Positions 1-6,363 of a DNA stretch of 6,883 nucleotides are shown in pieces. Where the stretch lies: positions 1 through 6,883 of the forward strand of contig JAQUZZ010000079.1 of assembly GCA_028691095.1 (NCBI GenBank). The letters are read 5' to 3'. The translations under genes were made by a program, and so were the position numbers. The stretch comes from Alistipes sp. GTDB lineage: Bacteria > Bacteroidota > Bacteroidia > Bacteroidales > Rikenellaceae. The notes beneath the pieces are model-generated. The model did no database searches. It was not told the DNA's origin and saw nothing but the letters and a program-made list of their open reading frames with translations. Each line of letters begins with the position of its first letter. Position 1 is the stretch's first letter.

Positions 1-315
1 GAAGCCCCTCGGATGAAAGAGGTGCGTTTTGAGGGAGGCAAAGCCATCGTCACCTTCACCGGAGATCGGGAATTAGGCCCCGATTATCGACCGATTCAAG
101 GCTTCGAGATTGCAGGAGCCGACAAGGTGTTCATTCCGGCACGTGCCGTATTCGGCTCCAGCCTCTGGGAGGTTGTGGTCAGCTCCGAGATTGTTCCCGA
201 ACCGGTGGCTGTCCGCTACGGATTCCGCAATGTTCCCAAAGCCACCTCGCTCACCAGCACCACGGGACTTCCCGCCTTCCCATTCCGTTCCGACAACTGG
301 GACGATGCACGATAG
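1..315 (+). CDS. C-terminal fragment of a sialate O-acetylesterase-like protein
   Basis: The frame is open from the first base of the window and ends at TAG 313-315, giving 104 residues of a protein whose start lies outside. The order of motifs (GFEIAGADKVFIPA, then SSEIVPEPVAVRYGF, then TTGLPAFPFRSDNW) is that of the C-terminal beta-rich part of bacterial sialate O-acetylesterases, SGNH-type esterases that remove O-acetyl groups from sialic acid or other sugars; in Bacteroidota these are often exported and used in glycan foraging. The catalytic Ser and Asp/His motifs would lie upstream, so activity and localisation cannot be judged. An internal ATG at 13 is unlikely to be the real start, because the reading frame and family similarity continue to the left edge. 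The family call is from remembered motifs; exact substrate is unknown. Confidence 0.75.
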   Translation, partial: EAPRMKEVRFEGGKAIVTFTGDRELGPDYRPIQGFEIAGADKVFIPARAVFGSSLWEVVVSSEIVPEPVAVRYGFRNVPKATSLTSTTGLPAFPFRSDNWDDAR

Positions 316-359
316 CACCCTACTTAGGGGCTAAAGCGACCGCTGTCGCATTCCCTGAG

Positions 360-419
360 CCGCAAAAGAGAACCGCGACGCTTCCGATCGGAAGTGTCGC
401 GGTTCTCTTTTGCGGTTTT
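360..419 (+). terminator. Very long perfect hairpin, probable bidirectional terminator
   Basis: Arms 360-379 and 396-415 are perfectly complementary (20 bp). They continue inward by a G-T pair (380/395) and 5 bp (381-385/390-394) around a GATC loop, about 26 bp in all. TTTT follows at 416-419. It lies between the convergent esterase and fabI genes, 44 bp after the first stop and 75 bp beyond the fabI stop. Termination is best supported on the plus strand; on the minus strand the run of T is inside the stem rather than after it. Two small hairpins precede it (CCCTA/TAGGG near 318-329 and GCGAC/GTCGC at 336-349). Confidence 0.8.
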
Positions 420-490
420 GCGGAGACTCACGCTCCTTGGAAAGATCGCTGCATCACCCCACAGCAGAGGTTCCGGTGTGATCTGTGGGT

Positions 491-1339
491 TTAGTGTTTC
501 GAAATATCGCGATACTCCAACTCCAATCCCTTGCCATAGAGCTGCATCGCACGACGGCTCATACCCATACTGGAGAATCCTCCGTCGTGGAACAGATTCT
601 GCATGGTCACCTTGCGCGTCAGATCCGAGAAGAGGGTCAAGACATAATTGGCGCAATCCTCGGCCGTAGCATTGCCCAGGGGAGACATCCGATCGGCAAA
701 ATCCATCAGGTCGTTCAATCCGAGCACCCCACTTCCGGCCGTGGTCGGAGTAGGCGACTGGGATACGGTATTGATTCGCACGTGCTTCTCACGGCCATAG
801 ATATATCCGAAACTCCGAGCAATCGACTCCAACAACGCCTTGGCATCGGCCATATCGTTGTAACCATAGAGAGTACGTTGTGCGGCAATATAGCTCAAGG
901 CCACGATAGAGCCCCACTCATTGAGCGCATCCTTCTGGCGAGCCACCTGAATCATCTTATGAAACGAGATTGCAGAAATATCGAGGGTCTTGGTCAGAAA
1001 ATCGTAATCCAAATCATCATAGGTGCGTCCCTTCCGTACATTGGGCGACATACCGATGGAGTGAAGAACAAAGTCGAACTTCCCGCCAAAGTGCTCCATG
1101 GCTCCGTCAAACAACTTCTCCAAGTCGGCTACGCTGGTGGCATCCGCCGGAATCACCACGGCGCCGGTCTGCTCGGCCAACTGGTCGATGGTTCCCATAC
1201 GAATGGAGACCGGTGTGTTGGTCAACACGATTTGAGCCCCCTGTTCCACAGCTTGAAGCGCCACTTTCCAGGCGATCGAATGTTCATTTAAAGCTCCGAA
1301 TATCAGACCTTTCTTTCCTTTCAACAAATTATAGGACAT
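491..1339 (-). CDS. fabI: Enoyl-[acyl-carrier-protein] reductase (NADH), FabI
   Basis: This 282-residue protein catalyses the last, NAD(P)H-dependent reduction in each cycle of type II fatty acid elongation, in the cytoplasm. The Rossmann start GLIFGALNEHSIAW (residues 11-24) has the Gly-rich/SIA motif of FabI. The active site is present as Y150 and Y160-x6-K167 (YNDMADAK), followed by the RINTVSQSPTPTTAGS segment and the GGFSSMG motif near the end. It is longer than E. coli FabI (about 262 residues) because of a C-terminal tail (SRRAMQLYGK onward), as is usual in Bacteroidota as far as I recall. The start is taken at ATG 1339 (MSYNLLKG); a GTG 21 bases upstream would add an unlikely MLKKREK. 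There is no Shine-Dalgarno, only an A/G-rich stretch. It appears monocistronic with its own promoter. Confidence 0.95.
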   Translation of the reverse strand: MSYNLLKGKKGLIFGALNEHSIAWKVALQAVEQGAQIVLTNTPVSIRMGTIDQLAEQTGAVVIPADATSVADLEKLFDGAMEHFGGKFDFVLHSIGMSPNVRKGRTYDDLDYDFLTKTLDISAISFHKMIQVARQKDALNEWGSIVALSYIAAQRTLYGYNDMADAKALLESIARSFGYIYGREKHVRINTVSQSPTPTTAGSGVLGLNDLMDFADRMSPLGNATAEDCANYVLTLFSDLTRKVTMQNLFHDGGFSSMGMSRRAMQLYGKGLELEYRDISKH

Positions 1340-1353
1340 CTTTTCTCTCTTTT

Positions 1354-1443
1354 TAAGCACAGCGTGCTATTTAGTAGCAATCAAAACATCAATATATTAG
1401 ACATATACCGTGACGGAAGGGCACAATAATTCCTTTGGGTCAC
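1354..1443 (+). repeat. Copy A of a two-copy structured repeat, within the fabI leader
   Basis: This stretch aligns with 6361-6453. A 17-base block TAAGCACAGCGTGCTAT (1354-1370) and an 11-base block CATATACCGTG (1402-1412) are identical in both, separated by exactly 31 bases in each; about 17 of those 31 also match. Further similarity runs to 1443. Potential plus-strand structure: hairpin AGCAC/GTGCT (1356-1360/1364-1368, loop AGC), and a stem GTGAC/GTCAC (1410-1414/1439-1443) enclosing AAGG/CCTT (1417-1420/1432-1435). The fabI transcript carries the reverse complement of this copy. Whether it is a DNA repeat, a protein-binding region or an RNA gene is not known. Confidence 0.75.
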
Positions 1444-1457
1444 TTAAAAATCGGGGA

Positions 1458-1489
1458 CAAAGGTAATCGGATTTACTACGATCTCCAAA
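1458..1489 (-). promoter_or_regulatory. Bacteroidota-type promoter of fabI
   Basis: Read on the minus strand, TTTG (1489-1486) is followed after 20 bases by TACCTTTG (1465-1458), matching the Bacteroidota -33 TTTG and -7 TAnnTTTG elements at the expected spacing. Transcription would start near 1452, giving fabI a leader of roughly 110 nt that contains the reverse complement of repeat copy A. Confidence 0.72.
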
Positions 1490-1798
1490 TGCGCAAAGTC
1501 CCGTTCCCGATCCCGCTTTCCCCGCCACCTTTACCCCGTATCACACCCTCCATTCGGCTTATCGCCTTTGTTCTACACAACACATCAAAACACCTCATCC
1601 TCAACATTCTATAATCAATTCATTACTTACTCGTCTTGCTACTGCATCTTGCGTCTCCCGTCGAAAAATTGCGGATGTTTGGTTGTCTTGTAGCACAAAA
1701 CGTATGGGAATTATCATAAATAACGTGTATTCGATGGAAACGACGCTGAACGCCTTATTCCGCAAGGAACTCGACTTACCCTTCGCCCAAAACACAAG

Positions 1799-1832
1799 TT
1801 ACCCCCGTCAGACAGAATGCTAACGGGGGTAA
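1799..1832 (-). terminator. Strong hairpin beyond the 3' end of the DUF2807 gene
   Basis: TTACCCCCGT (1799-1808) and ACGGGGGTAA (1823-1832) form a perfect 10-bp stem around a 14-base loop. It lies 67 bp past the stop of the minus-strand DUF2807 gene. On the minus strand it is followed by CTTGTGTTTTGG, a poor T tract, so it may terminate weakly or mainly protect the mRNA 3' end. On the plus strand an A-rich stretch follows, so it is not an intrinsic terminator in that direction. Confidence 0.55.
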
Positions 1833-1899
1833 AAGAATAAAATTAGGATTTATGACTCTCATCCTTGAAGATGGAGTGATGATTTGAACCCTATTCGGA

Positions 1900-2733
1900 C
1901 TACAACTCCTTTTTGACCGAGGAGGCCGAGGAGATCACAATGCTCCGAATCGTCGGATTGCCTCGATAAGTGATGCTGGAGGCTCCCGACCCGTTTGCCG
2001 TCAGGTCGCCTTGGATGGATCCCATACAAACCTTGGAAGCCGAGGAGGCTGTAAGATGCCCATCCCGTATGCTCATATCAAGCCCGTCGAATCGAGAGGC
2101 TCCGCTCACTTTCAGAGATACAATGCCGGCAGATCCGGCCACGACCATCCGTGAAGCTCCCGAAATCTCACCATACAGATTGCCGTTCATGCGATCCATC
2201 GTAATGCGGGATGCACCACTCACGTCACTATTCAACTCTCTGCAATTCAAAACCATATTCTTCACATCGCTGGATTCGCTGCAATCCAGATTCAGTGCGC
2301 CGGTCACATCCAACGTCAAGTGATTCAAGTTCGACGCGCCACGCAAGGTAATCCACGACTCGTTACTCTCAAAGCGTCCTTCGCAATCTGCGGTCGAAGC
2401 TCCGGAGAGCCGGACTGCGGAGAGTTCGGAGAGGTAGATGCGGGCTTGAAAATTATCGGTACTCCCGATGATTCGGGTCGAAGAGGAGAATCCCAAATGA
2501 ATCACGCCCTGAGGATCCAGCGTAAACTTCAGATCCGCCTCATACTTAGCAGGGACCTCCACCACGGCATACGGACGATCGCTCCGCACAATCTTCACCT
2601 GAAAAGACGACGAGACGTCAACCCCCACAATATGTTGTCCCTCAAAACGGGTCAATCGCACCATTTGAGTCTGTGCGGAGAGCGTCATGCCACACCACAC
2701 CATCATTACCCACAACCACAAGAAACGTTTCAT
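1900..2733 (-). CDS. Secreted head GIN domain (DUF2807) beta-solenoid protein
   Basis: This 277-residue protein begins with a signal peptide (MKR, hydrophobic residues 4-18, probable cleavage after LSA at 20), so it should be exported to the periplasm or cell surface; there is no convincing lipobox around C14. The region after about residue 35 fits the head GIN/DUF2807 family, putative auto-transporter adhesin-like right-handed helices common in Bacteroidota and of unknown function. SGAS-like motifs recur at residues 110, 131, 152 (SESS), 172, 191, 210, 230, 249 and 268, a period of 19-21 residues, consistent with one rung per repeat. ATG 2733 is the only sensible start; no Shine-Dalgarno precedes it. 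It stands alone on its strand, divergent from the pdxA leader, so context gives no clue to its role. The C-terminal KKEL is coincidental. Confidence 0.85.
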   Translation of the reverse strand: MKRFLWLWVMMVWCGMTLSAQTQMVRLTRFEGQHIVGVDVSSSFQVKIVRSDRPYAVVEVPAKYEADLKFTLDPQGVIHLGFSSSTRIIGSTDNFQARIYLSELSAVRLSGASTADCEGRFESNESWITLRGASNLNHLTLDVTGALNLDCSESSDVKNMVLNCRELNSDVSGASRITMDRMNGNLYGEISGASRMVVAGSAGIVSLKVSGASRFDGLDMSIRDGHLTASSASKVCMGSIQGDLTANGSGASSITYRGNPTIRSIVISSASSVKKEL

Positions 2734-3025
2734 AATTACCAGAATATATATTTTTTACAAGCAGAGAACCCCGAGAATCCGAACGCTCACAAGAGCTACT
2801 CTTCCTTTCTCTATTGCAGATTCGATGCTTGACCAACGTCGGAATGCTCCGCTCCTCCACGGTGTCGCATCGCGACAGCCCGATCAAGACCTCTAAGAAT
2901 TCATTCTTCTACGATTTAGAACGACCGTCGTATGAAAAAGTTACACTTTCGTCATGAAGAAAAATCACACTCCACCGTTTTTGTGGAATGTGGGGTCAAT
3001 CGTGCGGATCTTCCCGAAGTTTTTA

Positions 3026-3033
3026 TATCTTTG
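3026..3033 (+). promoter_or_regulatory. Bacteroidota -7 element upstream of pdxA
   Basis: TATCTTTG fits the TAnnTTTG consensus exactly and sits in a T-rich context followed by GCAC, typical of Bacteroidota housekeeping promoters. No clear -33 TTTG is found about 20 bases upstream (the nearest TTTG ends at 2983, too far). Transcription would begin near 3038-3040, about 220 nt before the pdxA start codon. Confidence 0.65.
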
Positions 3034-3039
3034 CACGTT

Positions 3040-3211
3040 GGGACTCTCTCTCGAAAAGAGAGACCCTCGGATAGGAGGCATCGAGCGTTGCCCGCACAGC
3101 AGAGCACGACCTTAGGTCGTACCCGCCGTGGCAAAGTCCTCTCGCCCCCCTATCGGCCAACAGGTATTGGCGTGTACTGCACTGATTTTTAGATAAACCC
3201 GCTGTACACGC
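3040..3211 (+). ncRNA. Candidate structured RNA: pdxA leader or independent small RNA
   Basis: Directly after the predicted start site the sequence can form, in order: a hairpin GGG-TCTCTCT / AGAGAGA-CCC (3040-3066, 2-base bulge, loop CGAAA); an irregular rod closed by GATAGG/CCTATC (3070-3075/3149-3154), then GG/CC, CGAG/CTCG (3082-3085/3141-3144), TTGCC/GGCAA (3088-3092/3130-3134) and ACGACC/GGTCGT (3106-3111/3115-3120); and a hairpin GCGTGTAC/GTACACGC (3170-3177/3204-3211). A competing pairing GGACT/AGTCC (3041-3045/3135-3139) would disrupt the first hairpin. There is no ATG from 3034 to 3258. I do not recognise tmRNA, RNase P, SRP RNA or a known riboswitch; a length near 175 nt and rod shape leave 6S-like RNA open. 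Structure was judged by eye. Confidence 0.45.
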
Positions 3212-3218
3212 AAATCAC

Positions 3219-3243
3219 AAATTGCACTTTGGGTGCTCAATTT
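3219..3243 (+). promoter_or_regulatory. Hairpin just upstream of the pdxA start
   Basis: AAATTG-CAC (3219-3227) can pair with GTG-CAATTT (3233-3235 and 3238-3243, with a 2-base bulge), loop TTTGG. A run of five T (3241-3245) overlaps the 3' arm. The hairpin ends 15 bases before the ATG, so it could influence ribosome access or act as a weak attenuator. Evidence is limited to the pairing. Confidence 0.3.
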
Positions 3244-3258
3244 TTACAATTCAAACTT

Positions 3259-4359
3259 ATGAGTGAGTCGAAAATACGGATCGGAATTACCCACGGGGAT
3301 GTGAACGGAATCGGATACGAAGTGCTGATTAAAGCGCTGAGCGATCCGCGGATGTGCGAGTTGTGCACACCGGTGATCTACGGCTCCTCGAAAGTTGCGA
3401 ATTACTACAAGAAACAGATCGAATCGGCCGAGGGCTTCAACTTCACCCTCGTCAACTCGGCTCGCGAAGCCTCTTCCAAGCGCATCAATCTCATCAACTG
3501 TGTGTCCGATGACCTGCGCGTTGAGCCCGGAACGTTGAGTCCTGCCGCCGGGGAGGCTTCGGTCGCAGCCCTGATGGCCGCAGCCGAAGATCTCAAACAA
3601 GGAACCTTGGATGCGGTAGTGACCGCCCCGATCTGCAAGGAGAATGTACAAAGCGACCAGTTCCGCTATACCGGACACACCGAATTCTTCGCTTCGACTT
3701 TTGGCGGTGATCCGCTGATGATGATGTGCAGCGACCTGATGAAGGTGGGCTTGGTCACGATCCATATTCCGATCTCCGCCGTGAGTGCCGAAATCTCGCG
3801 AGAGAAGATCATTACCAAATTACAGGAGTTGCGCACCTCACTGATTCAGGATTTTTCGATTCGGGAGCCTCGCATCGCAGTACTGAGTCTCAATCCGCAT
3901 GCCGGTGACGGAGGCTTGATCGGAAAGGAGGAGCAAGAGATCCTCACCCCTGCAATCCAAGAGGCGGTGCAACAGCACAAGATCTTAGCCTTCGGGCCCT
4001 TCCCCGCCGACGGATTCTTTGCCTCGTCAGCCTACCAGAAATACGATGCCATCTTGGCGATGTATCACGATCAAGGATTGGCACCCTTCAAGGCGTTGAG
4101 CTGTGGTGGCGTAAACTTCACCGCCGGCCTGCCCATCGTTCGCACCAGCCCCGCACATGGGGTCGGATTTGACATTGCAGGAACCAATCAAGCCGACGAA
4201 AGTGCCATGCGCGATGCCATCTACATGGCCATCGACGTGGTGCGTAGCCGTGCAATCCATAAAGAAATCACAGCCAACCCCTTGCGTAAATTCCGCAGAG
4301 AGAGTGGCGCCGACGTCTCGGTTGCCGATCTTCCCGAAGATCCCACGGAGAAAGCCTAA
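3259..4359 (+). CDS. pdxA: 4-hydroxythreonine-4-phosphate dehydrogenase PdxA
   Basis: This 366-residue cytoplasmic enzyme oxidises 4-phosphohydroxy-L-threonine with NAD(P), giving after decarboxylation the amino-ketone that PdxJ joins with deoxyxylulose 5-phosphate in the DXP-dependent vitamin B6 pathway. The N-terminus IRIGITHGDVNGIGYEV is characteristic. The three metal-binding histidines are visible as H140 (TGHTEF), H214 (LNPHAGDGG) and H270 (MYHDQGLAPFK); the VTAPICKENV segment (121-130) and the TSPAHGVGFDIAGTNQAD motif (297-313) are also present. ATG 3259 (MSESK) is chosen over a TTG at 3229 that would add ten unconvincing residues. No Shine-Dalgarno is present; the leader ends ACAATTCAAACTT. 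Length is somewhat above E. coli PdxA (329). thrS follows 57 bp downstream after a terminator-like hairpin. Confidence 0.95.
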   Translation: MSESKIRIGITHGDVNGIGYEVLIKALSDPRMCELCTPVIYGSSKVANYYKKQIESAEGFNFTLVNSAREASSKRINLINCVSDDLRVEPGTLSPAAGEASVAALMAAAEDLKQGTLDAVVTAPICKENVQSDQFRYTGHTEFFASTFGGDPLMMMCSDLMKVGLVTIHIPISAVSAEISREKIITKLQELRTSLIQDFSIREPRIAVLSLNPHAGDGGLIGKEEQEILTPAIQEAVQQHKILAFGPFPADGFFASSAYQKYDAILAMYHDQGLAPFKALSCGGVNFTAGLPIVRTSPAHGVGFDIAGTNQADESAMRDAIYMAIDVVRSRAIHKEITANPLRKFRRESGADVSVADLPEDPTEKA

Positions 4360-4376
4360 ACACACGAACACTCAGA

Positions 4377-4403
4377 GGCACAGGTTGTATTGTGCCGTTT
4401 TTT
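4377..4403 (+). terminator. Intrinsic terminator or attenuator between pdxA and thrS
   Basis: GGCACA (4377-4382) pairs perfectly with TGTGCC (4391-4396) around the 8-base loop GGTTGTAT, followed by G and six T (4398-4403). It starts 18 bp after the pdxA stop and ends 13 bp before the thrS ATG. No room remains for a promoter between it and thrS, so if thrS is transcribed from upstream the hairpin lies in its leader and could act as a partial terminator or translational operator. The loop contains T-TGT-A, like the loop of a tRNA-Thr(UGU) anticodon arm. Confidence 0.7.
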
Positions 4404-4416
4404 AAAATAACAAAAG

Positions 4417-6363
4417 ATGATGATTAAAGTAACTTTTCCTGACGGCGGCATTCGTGAGTACGCCCAAGGAACGACGGCAATGCAAATTGCGGAGAGTCTC
4501 AGCCCGCGCCTTGCCCAAGAGGTGTTATCGGCCACGGTCAACGGAACCGTTGTGGATCTGAACCGCCCGATCGAAGAAGATGCCTCGTTGCAACTCCACA
4601 AATGGGAGGATCCCGAAGGAAAGAAAGCCTTCTGGCACTCCTCGTCACACCTCATGGCCGAAGCGCTCGAAGCCCTCTATCCAGGGATTAAATTCGGCAT
4701 CGGCCCCAGCATCGAAAACGGATTCTACTACGATGTAGACTCGCCCACCCCGATTGTCGAAGCCGATCTCCCGAAGATCGAACAGAAGATGATCGAATTG
4801 GCACGCACCAAGGAGCCGATTGTTCGCCGCGAAGTGAGCAAGGCAGAGGCGATGAAGAGCTACACGGAGAAAGGGGATCAATATAAAATCGAACTGATCG
4901 AGGGGTTGGAAGACGGCACCATCAGCTTCTACCAAAATGGCAACTTCACCGATCTGTGCCGTGGGCCCCACCTGCCGCACATGGGATACATCAAAGCCAT
5001 CAAACTCACCTCGGTGGCCGGAGCCTACTGGCGGGGCAACGAGAAGAACAAGATGCTGACCCGTATCTACGGCATCACCTTCCCCAAGAAGGCGATGTTG
5101 GATGAGCACCTCGCAATGCTCGAAGAGGCCAAAAAACGAGACCACCGCAAACTTGGCAAGGAGTTGGAGCTCTTCTGCTTCTCACCTCGTGTGGGCGCCG
5201 GATTGCCGTTGTGGCTCCCCAAGGGTGCAGCCCTGCGGGATCGTTTGGAACACTTTTTGCGCAATGTACAAAAGCAGTACGGCTACTTGCAGGTCATCAC
5301 GCCGCACATCGGCATGAAGGATCTCTACGTCACCTCGGGACACTACGCCAAATACGGGAAGGACTCGTTCCAACCGATTCACACCCCGGATGACAGCGAA
5401 GAGTTCTTGCTCAAACCGATGAACTGCCCGCACCACTGCGAGATCTACAAATTCAAACCGCGTTCTTACAAAGATCTTCCGCTGCGTTTCGCAGAGTTCG
5501 GAACCGTCTACCGCTACGAACAGAGCGGGGAGATGCACGGCTTGACGCGGGTGCGCGGATTTACGCAAGACGACGCCCACATCTTCTGCCGTCCCGACCA
5601 GTTGAAGGATGAGTTTATGAAGGTGATCGACATCGTGCTCTACATCTTCAAAACCCTGAGTTTCGACAAGTTCACCGCACAGGTTTCGCTGCGCGACCCG
5701 AACAACAAGGAGAAGTATATCGGAAGCGACGAGAACTGGCACAAGGCCGAGCAAGCCATCATCGAGGCAGCTGCTGAGAAGGGGTTGCAAACGACGGTGG
5801 AGCTGGGTGAGGCTGCGTTCTACGGCCCGAAACTGGACTTCATGGTGCGTGACGCCATCGGTCGTCAGTGGCAATTGGGTACGATTCAGGTCGACTACAA
5901 CCTGCCCGAACGATTCAACCTGACCTACAAAGGTTCGGACGACAAGGAGCATCGCCCCATCATGATCCACCGCGCGCCCTTCGGTTCGATGGAGCGTTTC
6001 GTTGCGGTGTTGCTGGAGCATACGGGAGGAAAATTCCCGTTGTGGCTCGCTCCGGATCAGGTGGTGGTACTGCCGATCAGCGAAAAATACAACGATTACG
6101 CAAAAAAAGTTTCAGAATATCTAAATAATTCCGATATTCGTGCGCAGGTAGACGACCGTAACGAGAAGATCGGACGGAAGATCCGCGACAACGAGTTGAA
6201 ACGAATTCCGTTCCTGCTCGTCGTCGGCGAGAAGGAGGAGCAAGAGCAAACCGTAGCCGTGAGAGCTCAGGGCGAAGGCGACCAAGGCACCATGCGTTGC
6301 GACGATTTCATCGCCCTGCTTCAGAAAGCCGTTGCTTCGGAGATCAAGAAACTGAACAAATAA
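4417..6363 (+). CDS. thrS: Threonyl-tRNA synthetase
   Basis: This 648-residue class II aminoacyl-tRNA synthetase charges tRNA-Thr with threonine. All expected domains are there: TGS (about 1-63), the second additional/editing domain with H74-x3-H78 and the C181/H185 pair (CRGPHLP) for clearing mischarged Ser-tRNA-Thr, the catalytic core (about 250-540) with the zinc ligands C337 (MNCPHH), H388 (DDAHIF) and H518 ([12 protein letters not shown]), motif 2 around [17 protein letters not shown] residues 357-368, and the anticodon-binding domain (about 545-648, [10 protein letters not shown] to the end). It is full length and intact. The start is ATG 4417, immediately followed by a second ATG (4420), either of which is possible; no Shine-Dalgarno precedes them. 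The stop codon TAA overlaps the first bases of repeat copy B. infC follows 230 bp downstream, the classical translation cluster order. Confidence 0.98.
   Translation: MMIKVTFPDGGIREYAQGTTAMQIAESLSPRLAQEVLSATVNGTVVDLNRPIEEDASLQLHKWEDPEGKKAFWHSSSHLMAEALEALYPGIKFGIGPSIENGFYYDVDSPTPIVEADLPKIEQKMIELARTKEPIVRREVSKAEAMKSYTEKGDQYKIELIEGLEDGTISFYQNGNFTDLCRGPHLPHMGYIKAIKLTSVAGAYWRGNEKNKMLTRIYGITFPKKAMLDEHLAMLEEAKKRDHRKLGKELELFCFSPRVGAGLPLWLPKGAALRDRLEHFLRNVQKQYGYLQVITPHIGMKDLYVTSGHYAKYGKDSFQPIHTPDDSEEFLLKPMNCPHHCEIYKFKPRSYKDLPLRFAEFGTVYRYEQSGEMHGLTRVRGFTQDDAHIFCRPDQLKDEFMKVIDIVLYIFKTLSFDKFTAQVSLRDPNNKEKYIGSDENWHKAEQAIIEAAAEKGLQTTVELGEAAFYGPKLDFMVRDAIGRQWQLGTIQVDYNLPERFNLTYKGSDDKEHRPIMIHRAPFGSMERFVAVLLEHTGGKFPLWLAPDQVVVLPISEKYNDYAKKVSEYLNNSDIRAQVDDRNEKIGRKIRDNELKRIPFLLVVGEKEEQEQTVAVRAQGEGDQGTMRCDDFIALLQKAVASEIKKLNK

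Larger units (their letters stand above)
1340..1899. other. 560-bp intergenic region between fabI and the DUF2807 gene
   Basis: The left part holds the fabI leader, repeat copy A and the fabI promoter. From about 1490 to 1600 the plus strand is rich in C and T without clear signals. From 1601 to 1823 there are open frames on both strands: a 64-codon minus-strand frame from GTG 1795 to a stop at 1601-1603, and a plus-strand frame stop-free from about 1467 to TAA 1821-1823 but with ATG only at 1704 and 1734. Neither shows a domain I recognise and they overlap, so neither is called a gene. The right end holds a strong hairpin (1799-1832) and a weaker one (about 1855-1877). Confidence 0.6.
2734..3258. 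other. 525-bp divergent spacer between the DUF2807 gene and pdxA
   Basis: The left half (2734-3020) has no gene I can support. It contains a small perfect hairpin TGTCGC/GCGACA (2863-2868/2872-2877) and must hold the promoter of the DUF2807 gene, but no good TAnnTTTG match was found on the minus strand; an AT-rich tract lies at about 2741-2757. The right half carries a Bacteroidota -7 element at 3026-3033 and a hairpin-rich, ATG-free leader up to the pdxA start. An 86-codon frame at 2932-3192 crosses the promoter and the structured part and is judged spurious. Confidence 0.6.

Noticed and set aside
485..1291. 268-codon plus-strand open frame opposite fabI
   Set aside because: It is an antisense shadow of the clearly conserved fabI gene and has no recognisable domain; its length comes from fabI codon usage.
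1340..1360. Upstream GTG start of FabI adding MLKKREK
   Set aside because: MSYNLLKGKKGLIFG at ATG 1339 is a normal FabI N-terminus, and the extension would run into the repeated element.
1870..1905. GGGTTCAAATC on the minus strand, resembling a tRNA T-loop
   Set aside because: The flanking five bases do not pair as a T-stem and no D-arm, anticodon arm or acceptor stem can be built around it.
1900..1911. C-terminal KKEL of the DUF2807 protein as a retention signal
   Set aside because: KDEL-type retention is eukaryotic; in a bacterial protein it is coincidence.
2860..2882. TGTCGC/GCGACA hairpin as a terminator
   Set aside because: Only 6 bp, with no T tract on either strand and no gene ending nearby.
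2932..3192. 86-codon plus-strand frame (MKKLHFRHEEKSHS...) before pdxA
   Set aside because: It runs across a consensus promoter element and through strongly self-complementary sequence, has no recognisable domain, and its start has no supporting signal.
3040..3211. Identification of the pdxA leader RNA as 6S, tmRNA, RNase P or SRP RNA
   Set aside because: The conserved cores of tmRNA, RNase P and SRP RNA are absent, and a 6S-type closing stem joining both ends is not evident; kept only as an unassigned structured RNA.
3219..3245. Third copy of the repeated element, from a GGGTGCTCAATTTTT-like similarity to copy B
   Set aside because: Only about ten bases match and neither the 17-mer nor the 11-mer block is nearby.
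3229..3258. TTG start giving PdxA ten extra residues
   Set aside because: The family consensus begins just before IRIGITHGD, the ATG at 3259 fits, and the extra segment overlaps a leader hairpin.
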